Both the position numbers and the translations under genes were made by a program. 64,000 nucleotides of DNA, taken from contig JAJEKV010000027.1 of NCBI GenBank assembly GCA_021234155.1, positions 4,710,623 to 4,774,622 on the forward strand, read 5' to 3'. Below are positions 47,600 through 59,499 of this stretch, in pieces (positions within the stretch are counted from its first letter, which is position 1; each line of letters begins with the position of its first letter). Origin of the DNA: Isoetes taiwanensis (Eukaryota > Streptophyta > Lycopodiopsida > Isoetales > Isoetaceae). Under the pieces are notes generated by a model. That model was not told where the DNA came from and made no database searches. It saw nothing but the letters and a program-made list of their open reading frames with translations.

Positions 47600-49566
47600 C
47601 AAGAGATACAGCTGAGCCAAAATATTTTCTACATATGGACACAAGAATAGTTCTCTTTAGAACTACCCCATCTTTCTTTGGAGCCATGCATGTTCTGCAA
47701 ATCCTGTTAATTAAAAAGTGATTGTCTTCAGCAATGCCAATGCCATGGAGTAGATTGTGTGATCTGTAAATGGGATTGACATGTTGCTAACATATGTTTG
47801 GGTTCTGGCTGTGCAGCCTCACAATTTTATTGGTCGGAAACTCTTTGGGCCAGAGAATTATCTAATGCATAATAACTTGAGGTTAATCGTTAGATTATTT
47901 TCTAGGAGTTTGTTTGACCCAAATGTTGTTTACATCTCTAGCTTAATTTTTTTCTATGGACTTTTGTTCGTACCTTTTGAGGGGGTTTGGGGCTAACATA
48001 TTTGGGTGAAGTGAAGGTACTAAAATATTGAAGGTACTAGAATATAATTGGATAAGGGGCAATTCGTTAGGGGGAGAGTGGGGTAAGGGATCTTAAAGCA
48101 TATTATAGGTATATCTCATGATCTGACGGCCATTATTACTAATTGTCTTTTCGGCGACAGAAAATGGTTTTGTACTTTCCATATAGATATGGGCCTGACG
48201 GCAAATCTTTTTTATGGCGATCAGAAACTCATTTTGCCCTATTGCTTTAGGCTTAAATTTGTTTTTACACCATTAATCTTTAGGATCTAAGATAAATGTT
48301 GTTTTTAGAATGAGGCTCCCCCACCTTATGCTAGATTGAGAATCGACCCCAGGGCTGAGACATTTTAGGCGACAGTGAAGAGGGTTGAAATCGTGAGACT
48401 TGCTTGGATGTTGGATGAAATAATGAGAGTTGCTTGTCTGCCCCTCTTAGATTTTCTTAAGGAGTATTTGTGGAGAGAAGTTTTTGAAGTCCAGAGCCAG
48501 TGCTCCATCAGGGATGGTCAAGTTTTGTTGTCAAAACTAGAGGATGAAAGCCAAGCTGTGCTGGATTTGGGGCTAGCTAGATGTTTGGCTTTTGTGACAC
48601 CATGGCTATGGTAGGAAGAGAAGCTTCTCTTTTAAAGCCTGAAGCTACAAGCTCTATCGTCTCTGGCTGTAGGATCCATGTGTTATTATCTCTTACTAAG
48701 AATCGGCTGTACAACTGGTGTTTAGGTACTAGGAATGAACTTCAAGTGAGAGATATCTTATTATATTTTTATCTCTAGTATCTATTAACTTGGCCACTTT
48801 TGTAGTCTGTTGTGTCCAGGCTTGTGAACTTACGTATGGGATGTTAGTATTGTGCTTAGCTTTACAACAGGCATGATGAGAAAATTTCTACAGCGGCACA
48901 TGAAGAGGCCATCTTCAACAGTCATATGGCCCTTCATGGCATCACGGTTGAGAATCATCAATCACTTGATTCGTACATATAGGTATTAAACAATATACTA
49001 CTTCATCCTTATATATAGATACTCAACAATATATTGTTACTGCGTGGATCTTGCTCTTACTCTCCAGTGTTGACACTCTAGGATTACCATGAAGGGCCGG
49101 TTCTGGAAAAGTCTTGCAAAGTTTCTATTATAGAGGCTGGGGCCAGATTTCTGGAAGGAAATTCTTATAATTTGGAAGTTTTATTCCTATTTCGGGATTG
49201 ATTTAAATTGTTAATAAGTTGATTGTATAGCAATCGGCAAGCAACTATTGCCCTGAATCAATTGGTGGGGACAAGGACTTCAAGTAATTTTTTGCTGCAA
49301 AACCTTCAGTTTGCTCTTTATGAAGTCATTTAGCTGCTATTGTGAAAATCTGGAACTTATCCTTTCTATCAAATGCAGGTGGTGGTATGGGTATTCTTAT
49401 GGTATGCTTTTTGGAGGCTCCTGGACAAATATTGCAAATGAATGCAAGATAATATTTTGTTTATGTCGTCAAACAAATGGGTGGTCCAAGCATCTAGATG
49501 AAGGCATTTGCTCTCTGGAGCAGATGTGTCTTTGAGAAGGCAACTTTTCACTCTAATAGTTTTAAT

Positions 49567-49603
<37 letters not shown>

Positions 49604-50540
49604 TACTATTCATGTTTACCAATTTGGCTGATTGCATGTATGTTGCATATTTTAACAGTGTCTTTCTAGAGTTCAGTGGAATTAACAACTTGAGCAGATG
49701 AAGCATTGGGTTTCATGTCTTACCCAATTTGATGAACAAGTATATTCATGAGGTAGTTTGAACTGCTCCACAAGGCAATAACTACACCAAAGGCTGCAAG
49801 TGACCTATTTGTGTTGAGCATGTGTACATATCATTTTATTTTCATTGTTTGCATGAAGGGTATTAGATACTATAGTTATCTCATGCATTGACAATAACAT
49901 TTGAGATATAGACATTCTATTGTGGCCATTCCTAGTAAATTATTTTAGAGGGAGTTTACTCTAAGTTGCACAACTTGACTTAAGAAACGCACGGTGGTTG
50001 TTGCGCAAATTCTCCATACCAACATTTGAGCCAATATCAGCCTAGACTTTTGGGCCTATTGAATGTTAATTACTTAAACATTCTAACTATAAAGGAACAA
50101 GGGAGCACCATCATGCTAAATATTATAGAGACGTTCAAATGTCTTAATAGGATACCTCACTTTTGGTGAGAATTCATTTTGGACAGTGTTTATTCACCTG
50201 ATTCTTTGGATGTTTAGATGTTGTTCTAAGTTGATCATTGCTTTCTGCAGAATTGTGTATATACTGCAGCTGCATCCTATACATAATGGTGTCCTGATTG
50301 ATTCTTGTGATTCGATGCACCTCAAAACTTCAGATCTGACATTGCATTCTTTGGCGTTCTGATTGGTTCTTGTAATTAGATGAAAAAACTTCAGATGTGA
50401 CATTGCATTCTGGTGTGCATATTGGTTTTGGACACCACAAAGTCAAGGTTTGATGGAAGAATCTTATGAGATGAAGATGGCTGGAGTCATCATGAGAGGA
50501 CAGCTGAAGTCACTAAAGGTAGTTATTCAAAGTGCAATAA
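47600..50540. other. No gene recognised; repeat relic at 48056-48390 and (A)33 at 49569-49601
   Basis: 48056-48390 is the second copy of the dispersed repeat at 40996. A run of 33 A at 49569-49601 indicates a retroposed plus-strand end (no source recognised). A local duplication of TGCATTCT..GATTGGTTCTTGT is visible at about 50290-50415. Other ORFs have no support. Confidence 0.4.
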
Positions 50541-50559
50541 GAGGGGAGAGTAAGTGCAT

Positions 50560-50940
50560 GCTTTGCTTGCCAACTATTTAAATGTTCAAGCTCATTATAC
50601 GCAGTTCGTCAACCCTCTTTTTCGACAACCAAGATATCTAGTTGAAGGGTTATCAGTTAGATGTAGACATGCCATCAACAGATTAACGCTCAGCTCACAC
50701 AGATTAGAGGTGGAAGTGGGTAATATACCTCATGAGCTCATGATATATAAATTATGTGGCACATGTGAAATTGAAGATGAATAGACACATGCTCTTCTCT
50801 TCTGCGCTGCCCATGGTATACAGGTCTTCAGTATAAGCACCAAATTAGCTGTAATGACTTGGTCACTTTTTTTGACATGCCAAGAAATGGCATAGCTAAG
50901 TTTGTAATTGAGATGATGAAGCAAAGGAAATCTGTGCTAA
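50560..50940 (+). pseudogene. LINE C-terminal fragment
   Basis: The plus strand encodes EGLSVRCRHAINRL, IPHELMIYKLCGTCEIEDE and, past a TAG stop, THALLFCAAHG, then MPRNGIAKFVIEMMKQRK. It is homologous to the LINE tail at 28248-28517 (IPHELRLCKIYEAG...EDEEHVLRHC) and here keeps the C..C pair (KLCGTC). Its downstream edge lies just before the Gypsy LTR at 50994. Confidence 0.7.
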
Positions 50941-50993
50941 AGGACAGTGCTGACTATAAACATCACCTTCTATTAAAAAGAATAACTTACACG

Positions 50994-52571
50994 TGTGATG
51001 TTCCAGCACAGTATATGGTCCCAGGACGTATACTGCACTGCATCGTCACGCGTACACGCCACTCCGACTGACGTGTACGCCAACGTGTAGCCAGGCGGGT
51101 AGCCCCTAGGGGGCAACTTGCAAGGTATGTGCATTTATTAATGAGCACATTTACTAATGTGCACATTTATTAAGGTGCACACCTTTCCATGTAGATACAT
51201 TTATGCCACCTAGCCATTTAAGGCAAGTGGGCCATTCCCAATTATCCCACATGCCTAAAGGGATAATTGGAAACCCTAGCCCTAACCCCTTGTCTATTTA
51301 GGTAGGAGGAAACCCTAACTTGCCATTTTCGTCCATAGGTTCTAGAGCTCTGTTTTGGCTGCCACAGGAGTTAAAACTGCCTCCCAGACTCTGTCTAAGC
51401 GAATTGCACCATTAGTTTTCCTTGATTTGAGCAGTTCAGCAGGATGGTGGAACTCAGGACAGGAGGACCGAGCCAGGGATCAGGTATTTGGTCGATTTAA
51501 TAGCCTAAACCATCTTCCAGTCATTGTATCAGTAGGTTTAGCATATTAAATCGCCCATAGCAGCCATCTAGATTTCCAGATACCAGACTCTAACTAAAGA
51601 ATTTAACTCTATGATATAGATTAGATGTAGTTCTTTAGTTCTTCTGTGATGTATATGGATGTTGTATCTCTATGAACTCCTTGTATTGAGAAGGGGAGTA
51701 GAGGCCCCAAAGCTTGGTAGTAGATGCTCCTAGATTAGCCTCTCTAGCACACTATAGATTCGGCCTGTGCACAGGAGCCACACCTGGTTGTGGGTGAAGG
51801 GGCCAGACTGCCTTATAAAGAGGTTCGTGTTCTGACTCTTGAACGATCCCTCTGGTGTGTAAAGTCTGCCGGAGATCACTGTGGACTAGGTCTGATGGCT
51901 TGCCACTGCGTGTGGGCAAGGCATGGGCTCGACACCCGTGGAGTGATGCGTCACTCTCCAGTGGGTTCAAGTCGAATAAGGGCAGTGGCCCTCTAGTCAC
52001 CTTGAGTCAGCATGTAGATCTCTGGATGGAGAAATCCCTACCTGCCCCATCGGAACTGGGGAGATGCAACCCAGGAATAGCCCCTTTGGCTATGCATCCG
52101 GCGGGCTACAGTCAGGTCCCAACACTTTTCAGCCTACTCTGCAAAGTGTGCACAGGAGGGGCGGATGGAGTGGACAACCCTGTGCCATGTTCTTATGCCA
52201 GCCAAATCCATTGCCATGAATTCTGTCTGCTATGAACTCTGGAGACCCAAGCCGTCAGTCATCCCTTTGAGTCGGAGCCTTGGGTAGGATTTCCACATGT
52301 ATTGTGCTGATCTTTGTCTATGCAGATGTTGATGTACCATCCTTCGAGGTGGATATGTGATGATATTGTATACTGACATGTATGTTTACGCTTTCGCAGC
52401 TAGGTAGGCCCTGAGGGAGACGGGATAAAATGACCCCTTCACTCTTCCCACTGGAACTCATTACGGTTGCAGTGATATGTGGAGGGCCTTGTATCAGCAT
52501 GGAGCTAATATGGGGGATGAACTCCTGTTTGTATACGGTGAGTACACCGTATATGAGTAGGGGACGTCACA
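50994..52571 (+). repeat. Gypsy element 3, 5' LTR (1.58 kb)
   Basis: Starts TGTGATGTTCC and ends GACGTCACA, directly followed by the primer-binding site. The latter half aligns with 27250-28155. The outer flank target duplication cannot be tested because the 3' LTR is absent. Confidence 0.85.
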
Positions 52572-52572
52572 G

Positions 52573-52584
52573 TGGTATCAAAGC
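52573..52584 (+). promoter_or_regulatory. Gypsy element 3 primer-binding site
   Basis: TGGTATCAAAGC, one mismatch (A for G) from the initiator tRNA-Met site, one base after the LTR end. Confidence 0.88.
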
Positions 52585-52783
52585 AATGTTCTTGGAGACC
52601 AAGAGCAAAGCACTGACCATGCTCCCAGTAGTACTAACTTGATAGGATTCTCAAACCTCGAAAAATGGGAAATTTTTTTTTTCCTCTCATTTTTGTAGTA
52701 TATGCTAAGCTACTAACAGTTAAAGTGAATGAGAACATAAAAAAGACTAAAATTAGTGAGTCAAACCTTCAAAAAGTAGGATG

Positions 52784-52850
52784 GTCTCACACGTCGCGCC
52801 AGGACAGATAATGAGAATCTCATTTTCGGGCTGGGCGCAACGTGTGAGAC
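52784..52850 (+). promoter_or_regulatory. Leader hairpin 1 (67 nt)
   Basis: Outer arms GTCTCACACGT and ACGTGTGAGAC pair perfectly (11 bp). GCGCCAG then pairs with CTGGGCGC with one bulge. An inner AATGAGA/TCTCATT stem has a one-base loop centre. It lies 200 nt after the primer-binding site in the untranslated leader. Probably an RNA packaging, dimerisation or translation element; the role is inferred. Confidence 0.75.
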
Positions 52851-52998
52851 ATCGAGCCCAAAACACCTTGAAAAGTCACGAATTTCAGAAAAATAACTTG
52901 GTAATTCGAATTTTAAGCTAGGAATTAGCTAGAATTAGTATGTTACATCCCTAAAAACATGCTTAGAAAGTATAAAATTTAGCATTAGAATCCACCAT

Positions 52999-53065
52999 GT
53001 CTCGCACGTCGCGCCAAGACCAAAAATGAAACTTTCATTTTCAGTCTGGGCGCAATGTGTGAGAC
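52999..53065 (+). promoter_or_regulatory. Leader hairpin 2 (67 nt)
   Basis: Same length and layout as hairpin 1, 215 nt downstream: arms GTCTCGCACGTCGCGCC and GGGCGCAATGTGTGAGAC, with inner AATGAAA/TTTCATT. Flanking sequence is also similar, so a roughly 215-bp segment has been duplicated in tandem. The inner stems differ from hairpin 1 by paired changes. Confidence 0.75.
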
Positions 53066-53250
53066 CATGAGGCTAGAAATGCTTAAATTTAAGTGTTTTA
53101 GGTGACCCAAAAGGGTAGTTTGAGATTTGACCTAAAATGGCCCGTCTATAAATAGATCTAGAACCCCCATTTTCACGCTTTCCTTAGAAAATCGCCCCCG
53201 CTTGCCAAGCGATTTTTCGCTACCACATCGGATCGAAAAACTGGCCAAAT

Positions 53251-55194
53251 ATGGCCCGGACGAAACAGGCCGCTAGAGTCCCTCCAGGTGTTACTCCTCC
53301 CAGCGCCCTGCTCCAAGAGATGCTTCGGCAGCGCGTCGCTCGGCAAGAAGGTCAACCTTCGACAAGCGAGGGAGAGTTGTCCGAGGAGCACCCCAGCAAC
53401 AACAACGACCAAGAAGGGGGTGACACAGAGGTGGAGGAGGATGCCCACTCGACGCCGAATGCAGGTCCCAGCGAAGAGCAAAGGACGCCATGCGTAAGAT
53501 CCTCGGCGCAAAGGGAGGAGCAGGAAAGGAGGGAGAAGGAGGAGCAAGATCGGGCCGAGGAGGAAAGGAAGAAGAAAGCGGAACAAGATCGGGTGGCCGA
53601 GGAACGTGAGGAGCAGAGGCAGCCGACTCCCGAGCCAACCATTGAGGAGCAACTCGAAGCTTGGGTTCGAGAGAAAGAGGCTGAGGAGCGAGAGGAACAG
53701 AGGGAGCCGAGGCTCGAGCCAGCTGAGGAGGAAGAGCTGGCGGTGTGGATAAAGAAGCATGAAGCCAAAGAGCGCCGTCGGGAAACGAAGAGAAAGAGGG
53801 AAGAGAAGGAGCCGAACGCAACCCAGAAGCTGAAGAAGAGAAAGGCGAAGGTCGTGAAGGCGGGAGGAAGGAGATGCGTGAATGTTAAGCGGGTAAAGGG
53901 TCTCATCATCAACGAACCATCAGCTGACCAGCCCCCGGCCTCCTCCGACGATTCCGACGAAGACTTCGTCCCCAACACCGAGGGGACCAAGTATTTTTCC
54001 TACACCGCCGCCTTAGCCATTTTCCTTTCCCATCGTGCTGAAAACCCAATGGGGGGAACCTCTATTCCTCCCATGGAAGTAGATCCCATAGCAGCCGCAG
54101 CAGCAGAGCAGATGCTTTTGCAGTACCAGCAAGAGCAGGAAGGAAGAGCAGCAGAAGAAGAATCGGACGACGAAGAGTACTCGAAGCTCGACCCAGAGGA
54201 AGAACGGCGGCAAACAGAAGAGGAGCTAACCAGCTTCGAGCGGAGCCGGCAGACCCTCAGAGTCGCTCCCCCACTTAGGCTAGGCATCACAAGCCTAGCC
54301 CCCATCATCATCGACGGTGAGGAGTATCTGCTCCTCAGCGACATCCAGAATCTCCCCGAATGCAGGGAGAGGGAGCTCCGGCTTGATGAGTTGCTGCACC
54401 AACTACGACAGCAACCAGACTTGGACGACTTCACCGTCCGGGGAGTCTCAGACTTCCCGCTTCAAGTGAGGGAAGCCGACACCTATACAGGGGAGTCGAC
54501 TTCCGACATCCAGGCCTACAGCAACATCAGGCAAATAATGGAAGCTCGAGAGCTGCCAACTGAGGAGGAGTTCTACGCCCTCTAGGAACAGATGGGGATC
54601 CGCGGCAAGACCACGAGCATCTTGATGCCGAGCTCCTCGACACCACCTCTAGCAAGAGGAGCAGGGATCGACATCAGGCGGGTCGACTCGACAATCAGAG
54701 ACTACCAAGAAATGACTGAGGTAGAGGTCGACGAATACGCCAGGCGGCATAGAGCTGGAGGCCAAGCAAGTGGAGAATCATCAGCGACACACAATGACAG
54801 GTCGCTGAGGTACTACCTTCCCCTGCTGCTGGATGGGAGAATAGCGGTGATACACCGCAAATTCAGTCCCCAGGGCGAGGAAGGAGTGTTCATGCTCATT
54901 GCACTCTCTGGCTTTGGCAGGCATGCTCGAATAGCTGCAAATGTCGACTATGCTGTCTTAGTTAAGAGAGTGATGGCACTTGACCTCTTCGACTTCGTCG
55001 TGCCCCACCGACGACAGGGAAGATTGGCAGTAACAGCGGCCTACACCTCCGACCGCAGAGTAGAGGAGTTGGTGACAGCCTTGCAGGGCGGGTCATCAAC
55101 AAACGTCCTCAGGAACTTGGGACGCTTCGTAGGAACGGCCCAAGTTAAGAAGTTCCTCGAGGATAACCTATCCTACTGGCGATTTCAAGAATAG
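53251..55194 (+). CDS. Extra Gypsy ORF upstream of gag, with H3-tail-like N-terminus (one internal TAG)
   Basis: Starts at ATG 53251 in good context (A at -3, G at +4). The first nine residues, MARTKQAAR, equal the histone H3 start MARTKQTAR but for one residue; similarity ends there. A Glu/Arg/Lys-rich region (about residues 85-195) suggests a coiled coil, followed by the basic cluster KLKKRKAKVVK (about 191-201), NLS-like, and an acidic DDSDEDFVP stretch. The C-terminal 200 residues are globular-looking and unknown. A TAG at 54583-54585 splits it into 444 and about 202 codons in the same frame. This fits a single C-to-T change of a CAG codon, or less likely readthrough. I recognise no domain family. 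Position between leader and gag in the sense direction fits the additional ORFs of some plant Gypsy groups. A nuclear, chromatin-related role is inference. Confidence 0.75.
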
Positions 55195-55474
55195 TTAGAC
55201 TCTTGATCCCGGGGGTTTTTGTATTAAGATATTATATAATATAAATATAATTTCTTTTGCACTTTAAGTGTTTTGTTGACGTATTTTGTTCTACAACTAT
55301 ACCAACAAACATATAATGCAAGAGAACAAATAAAACTAACCATATAGCCATGACCTACTTGTGTATGCAGCTAGAGGCCCGGGTTCAGGGGAACGACAAC
55401 GCCGAGACCACAGGGAAGAACAGACTCCGCACAGACCACCCCCGGCAAGGAGCCTGTACGAGGCATTTGGGCCC

Positions 55475-57244
55475 ATGACCCCAGAGGAGGAAATGTCACA
55501 GATGAGGACGGACCTCGAGCAGATAAAGGCTTTCCTGGCCGCACAAGCAGGAGTTGGTTCGGAGGGCAACGCTCAGTTGCCACAAGCATCAGCTCGGAAA
55601 ACAGGAAGGGACAAGAGGAGGAGCAAGAGAAGGAGGTCCCCCAGCACGGAATCCTCCGACTCAAGCTCGGACTCAGACTCTGATTCCAAGGAAGAGGCCG
55701 AACCAGTGCAGGACCGAAGGGACAACAGACAAAAGGAGACAAGAACCTCGGACTACCAGAAGAAGGTAGACTCTGCATTGGGAAACGTTTGGAAGGCAAG
55801 GAAGCTCGAGCAATTCTCAGGCGAGAATAGGTCAGGCATGGAGGCAGAGGCTTGGCTCGATGAGATGAGTGAATATGGCAACGCCTATGGTATGAAGGAC
55901 AAGGATAAAGGCAGGGTGGCAACAGCCAACCTGAAAGGAGCGGCACGCATTTGGTGGAAAGGGTATGCCAAGGCCCATGGCTTAAGCAGGGATGCTTGTA
56001 GGTTCAGGAAGTTTGTGAAAGCTTTCAAGCGCTATTACGTCCCAAGAGAGCACAAGTCCAACATGATGCAGCAGTTTTACAGGTTGCAACATGGAAACAA
56101 ATCAGTCCAGAAATATACAGAGGAATTCATGAGACTACGGCTTTATGTGCCAAAGTTGAGTGAAAAGCATGCAGTAGAGAGCTATATTGAAGGGCTGAAT
56201 GATGAGATCCGCAAGCTTGTAAGGGCAATAAACCCTAAAACAGTATCAGAAGCAGAATCGAAGGCAATAAGCTTGCAAGGGACGGGGCCTCAGAATAGCG
56301 GGCAGAGGCAGCAATATTATCAGGATAAAGGCAAGGCAACAGGGAGTTATAGCCCTAGGGCAGCCAACCCAGGTCCAGCTAGAGCCCCATATGGTGGCAA
56401 CCAGGGGAAGCAGCAGGAGAAGAAGCAAGTGTCCTTCAAGGACAAGCAGGAGGTGTCAAACTACTCCAAAGCAGTGCGGTCCTTTTTGCAGGCAATGCCC
56501 AAGGAAAAGAGGCAGGAGTGCATAGAAAAGCAGCTTTGCTTCAGGTGTTTCCAGCCAGGCCATAGGACAGCGAATTGCCCCTATGTCATGAATGCAGCGC
56601 TAGCGGAGTTGGGAGATTGGGACACTCCGTCGGACGATGACGGCGAGGCAGCCCGCGACTATATTCAGGGTGAGTGTCATATCTTTGCCGCAATAGATAC
56701 AGAACAAGCAGAGAACCAGTATAAGGTAATTTCCACAATAGGGAAGGCCAAGGCCAAGTCCTTCATAGTCCTGATAGACTCGGGAAGTAGCCATAACTTT
56801 GCATCCCTCAGAATGGTTGAGATGTTGAAGTTGAAACCACTGAAGTCGAAGCCAAGGCCCGTCGTCTTAGCAAGTGGACCAGTAAGGCAGACGACAGGCA
56901 AGAGAATTAATTTCGACATCGACTTGCCAGGGATTAATATCCAGATGGGGGCAGAGGTAATGGGCATTGACAAGTATGACTTGATCATTGGAATGGAATA
57001 TCTTGGTCCAGCAGGAGCCCTCATTGATTGCGGAAAGCGCAAGGTGACCCTCACAGCTCCCAATGGCAAGATCATAGAGATCACAGGTAAAGAAGTTGTT
57101 CCCATTATGCAGGGCATGTCTAGTAAGCAGCTGTTCAGGTGCATAAAGAGCGAGCAGGTAGCATATATCTTCAAGCTCGAGATCCAAGAGAATCAGAAGA
57201 AGGTAAGGAAGATAAGGGGCTCAGCGAGTTACCCAAGCAAGTAG
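55475..57244 (+). CDS. Gypsy gag with zinc knuckle and aspartic protease
   Basis: The open frame begins at 55361 without ATG; the first in-frame ATG is 55475. A splice acceptor-like TATGCAG precedes the frame, so upstream joining is possible. A retrotransposon gag core contains [11 protein letters not shown] and [15 protein letters not shown] (roughly 55920-56250). A CCHC zinc knuckle [14 protein letters not shown] lies at 56537-56577, and a retropepsin-like protease with [10 protein letters not shown] (catalytic Asp at 56777-56779) and IIGMEYLG follows. The capsid-like and nucleocapsid parts package element RNA, and the protease matures the polyprotein. This ORF is intact through its stop. 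The pol frame (-1) overlaps its last 105 bases. Confidence 0.9.
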   Translation: MTPEEEMSQMRTDLEQIKAFLAAQAGVGSEGNAQLPQASARKTGRDKRRSKRRRSPSTESSDSSSDSDSDSKEEAEPVQDRRDNRQKETRTSDYQKKVDSALGNVWKARKLEQFSGENRSGMEAEAWLDEMSEYGNAYGMKDKDKGRVATANLKGAARIWWKGYAKAHGLSRDACRFRKFVKAFKRYYVPREHKSNMMQQFYRLQHGNKSVQKYTEEFMRLRLYVPKLSEKHAVESYIEGLNDEIRKLVRAINPKTVSEAESKAISLQGTGPQNSGQRQQYYQDKGKATGSYSPRAANPGPARAPYGGNQGKQQEKKQVSFKDKQEVSNYSKAVRSFLQAMPKEKRQECIEKQLCFRCFQPGHRTANCPYVMNAALAELGDWDTPSDDDGEAARDYIQGECHIFAAIDTEQAENQYKVISTIGKAKAKSFIVLIDSGSSHNFASLRMVEMLKLKPLKSKPRPVVLASGPVRQTTGKRINFDIDLPGINIQMGAEVMGIDKYDLIIGMEYLGPAGALIDCGKRKVTLTAPNGKIIEITGKEVVPIMQGMSSKQLFRCIKSEQVAYIFKLEIQENQKKVRKIRGSASYPSK

Positions 57245-59499
57245 CTAAGTTGATCACAGAGTTCCACGATCTCTTTCCAGATGAGATCAAGCAGCTTCCT
57301 TCTTATAGGGGAGTCGAGTGTGAGATAGCACTCGAACCAGGGACGAAGCCGACAAGTAAAGCCCCATACAGAATGACGACGCAGGAGCTGACGGAGCTAA
57401 AGAAGCAATTGCAGGAGTTGCTCGACCTAGGCTTCATTAGACCTAGCGTCTCGCCGTTTGGAGCACCCATTCTTTTTGTAAAGAAGAAGGATGGTAGCTT
57501 GAGGATGTGCATAGGTTACAGGCAGTTGAACAAGCACAGCATCAAGAATAAGTATGCGCTTCCCAGATCAGACAACTTGATGGATCAGCTCCAAGGGGCA
57601 AAGGTCTTCTCCAAAATCGACCTAAGGTCAGGCTATCATCAGATCAGAATAAAGGAAGAAGACATCCATAAAACGGCTTTCAGGACCAGGTATGGGCACT
57701 ATGAGTTCACGGTAATGCCTTTTGGCTTATCGAACGCCCCAGCAACGTTCATGAGGCTCATGAACGACATCTTCAGGGAGTTCTTGGACACCTTTGTGAT
57801 AGTATTCTTTGATGACATTTTGGTGTATAGCAGATCCCTGGAGGAACACGTGCAACACTTAAGGAGAGTGCTGGAAAAGTTGAAGAGGCACCAGTTGTAC
57901 GCCAAGTTGACGAAGTGCCACTTCGCAACAGAGAAGGTGGAATGTCTGGGTCATGTGATCTCAGCAGAAGGAATCTCGACGGATCCTGCCAAGATTGAAG
58001 CCGTCATTCAGTGGTTGGCACCAAAGAATGTGCATGAGGTCAGAAGTTTCCTTGGCCTAGCAGGGTACTACAGAAAGTTTGTGAAGAACTTTGCTAAGAT
58101 AGCGGCCCCGCTAACAGACTTGACGAGGGCGGAAAAGGTAAAAGATTGGGCAGACCATTGGCACAAGAAAGCCCAAGCAGGGTTTGAATTGTTGAAGGAA
58201 GCTTTGACAACCGCCCCCATCTTAACCCTGCCAGATCCAGAGAAAGATAAGTTGGTGGCGACAGACGCGAGTAAGATAGCCACAGGTGCAGTGCTCATGC
58301 AGGAAGAGCGTGTGGTAGCGTATGATTCCAGGAAGATGAACGACGCCGAAACGCGCTACCCGACCCATGATCAGGAATTGCTTGCGGTTGTCAGGGCATT
58401 AAGAATTTGGAGGCACTACCTCTTGGGAAGGAAGTTCCAATTGGATACAGATCATCAGAGCCTCCAGTATGTATTCACGCAACCACACCTTAACCTGAGG
58501 CAGAGAAGGTGGATGGAGTTCCTCGAAGAGTATGACTTTGATATAGTCTACAAGCCGGGGAAGCTCAACGTGGTAGCGGATGCGCTTTCAAGGCATCCCC
58601 TGACAACGAGAGTGCATTGCAATGCAATTTCGACGCTCTCCAGCGACTTCGGGAAGAAGATTGAAGAATCCTTGCCAACGGATGTTGATTTCAAGGAAGT
58701 ATGGGCAAGCCTCTCTAGGGAAGCTAGAACAGATAAGGAGCGGGAAGCCTTCAAACATTATAAGAAGGAAGGCAACCTGTTATACCATAAAGACAAGTTG
58801 TGCGTGCCCGAATCATCAGGTGTAAGGAAATTGATCCTCCACGACACGCACAACAGTCCAATAGTGGGTCATGCGGGATTCATGAAGACATATTTCAAAG
58901 TCCGCAGCAGCTATTATTGGCCAGGAATGAAGAAGCATGTAGCTCGCTACATCAAGGAATGTCAGCTATGCCAACAGACGAAGGCAGAGCAGCTTCGAAT
59001 TCCAGGAGCATTGGAGCCATTAGCGGTGCCAAACGCTAAGTGGGAGGTGATCAGCATGGACTTCATAACAGGACTCCCAAGGACTGTAAGAGGGAAGGAT
59101 GCTCTGATGGTAGTGGTCGACAAGTTGTCGAAGATGGCACATTTTGTGCCTTGCAGGACCACAGATACCGCTATGGATACAGCGAAGCTCTTCACCAAAG
59201 AAATTTTCAGGCTTCATGGCATGCCAAGGGAGATTATCTCCGACAGGGATCCGAAGTTCATGAGTGCCTTTTGGCAAGACCTCTTTGCGACAATTCAGAC
59301 GAAGCTATCAATGAGCACGGCCTATCATCCTCAGTTGGATGGCCAAACGGAGCGGACCAACAGGATTTTGCAGGATATGCTACGAAATTATGTCTGGAAC
59401 AAGCAAGGTATGTGGGAAGAATTTATTCACTTGGTGGAGTTTGCCTATAATAGCACCAAGCAAGAATCATCCCAAATCACAAGGCACCCAAAGATTTAA
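57139..59499 (+). CDS. Gypsy pol: reverse transcriptase, RNase H, integrase (truncated)
   Basis: Open frame in -1 relation to gag; there is no clear slippery heptamer in the 105-bp overlap, so a one-base deletion is as likely as programmed frameshifting. RT motifs: [21 protein letters not shown] and FFDD at 57805-57816 (catalytic). The usual VDYR motif reads IGYR (57511-57519). RNase [12 protein letters not shown] and [10 protein letters not shown]. Integrase: zinc-binding H-H-C-C ([13 protein letters not shown] to CQLCQQ, about 58840-58980), then catalytic [17 protein letters not shown] and [10 protein letters not shown] (D, D, E). Then [10 protein letters not shown] and the frame leaves homology and stops at 59499. 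No C-terminal chromodomain is present. Intact to that point, so it was recently disrupted or is cut by the adjacent element. Confidence 0.92.
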   Translation: MHKERAGSIYLQARDPRESEEGKEDKGLSELPKQVAKLITEFHDLFPDEIKQLPSYRGVECEIALEPGTKPTSKAPYRMTTQELTELKKQLQELLDLGFIRPSVSPFGAPILFVKKKDGSLRMCIGYRQLNKHSIKNKYALPRSDNLMDQLQGAKVFSKIDLRSGYHQIRIKEEDIHKTAFRTRYGHYEFTVMPFGLSNAPATFMRLMNDIFREFLDTFVIVFFDDILVYSRSLEEHVQHLRRVLEKLKRHQLYAKLTKCHFATEKVECLGHVISAEGISTDPAKIEAVIQWLAPKNVHEVRSFLGLAGYYRKFVKNFAKIAAPLTDLTRAEKVKDWADHWHKKAQAGFELLKEALTTAPILTLPDPEKDKLVATDASKIATGAVLMQEERVVAYDSRKMNDAETRYPTHDQELLAVVRALRIWRHYLLGRKFQLDTDHQSLQYVFTQPHLNLRQRRWMEFLEEYDFDIVYKPGKLNVVADALSRHPLTTRVHCNAISTLSSDFGKKIEESLPTDVDFKEVWASLSREARTDKEREAFKHYKKEGNLLYHKDKLCVPESSGVRKLILHDTHNSPIVGHAGFMKTYFKVRSSYYWPGMKKHVARYIKECQLCQQTKAEQLRIPGALEPLAVPNAKWEVISMDFITGLPRTVRGKDALMVVVDKLSKMAHFVPCRTTDTAMDTAKLFTKEIFRLHGMPREIISDRDPKFMSAFWQDLFATIQTKLSMSTAYHPQLDGQTERTNRILQDMLRNYVWNKQGMWEEFIHLVEFAYNSTKQESSQITRHPKI

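Larger units (their letters stand above)
50994..59490 (+). mobile_element. Ty3/Gypsy retrotransposon with extra 5' ORF, 3' end missing
   Basis: Order: 5' LTR (50994-52571), primer-binding site, structured leader, extra ORF (53251-55194), gag-protease (55361-57244) and RT-RNase H-integrase (57139-59499). Protease-RT-RNaseH-integrase order defines Gypsy. The integrase is cut off after its catalytic core; no chromodomain, polypurine tract or 3' LTR follows before the CACTA-like end at 59514. The rest may resume beyond 64000. LTRs at 4077-6264 and 21345-28155 belong to related elements. Confidence 0.9.

Noticed and set aside
53291..54434. Long ORFs on the minus strand opposite the extra Gypsy ORF (up to 212 codons, Ser-rich)
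   Set aside because: They are shadows of the Glu/Lys/Arg-rich coding sequence on the plus strand; composition is what the complement of GAG/AAG codons gives.
55371..55946. 191-codon minus-strand ORF opposite gag
   Set aside because: Low-complexity Pro/Ser/Leu composition expected from the complement of the gag codons; no domain.
57139..57244. Programmed -1 frameshift site
   Set aside because: No slippery heptamer could be found in the overlap, so I list only the overlap and not a frameshift signal.
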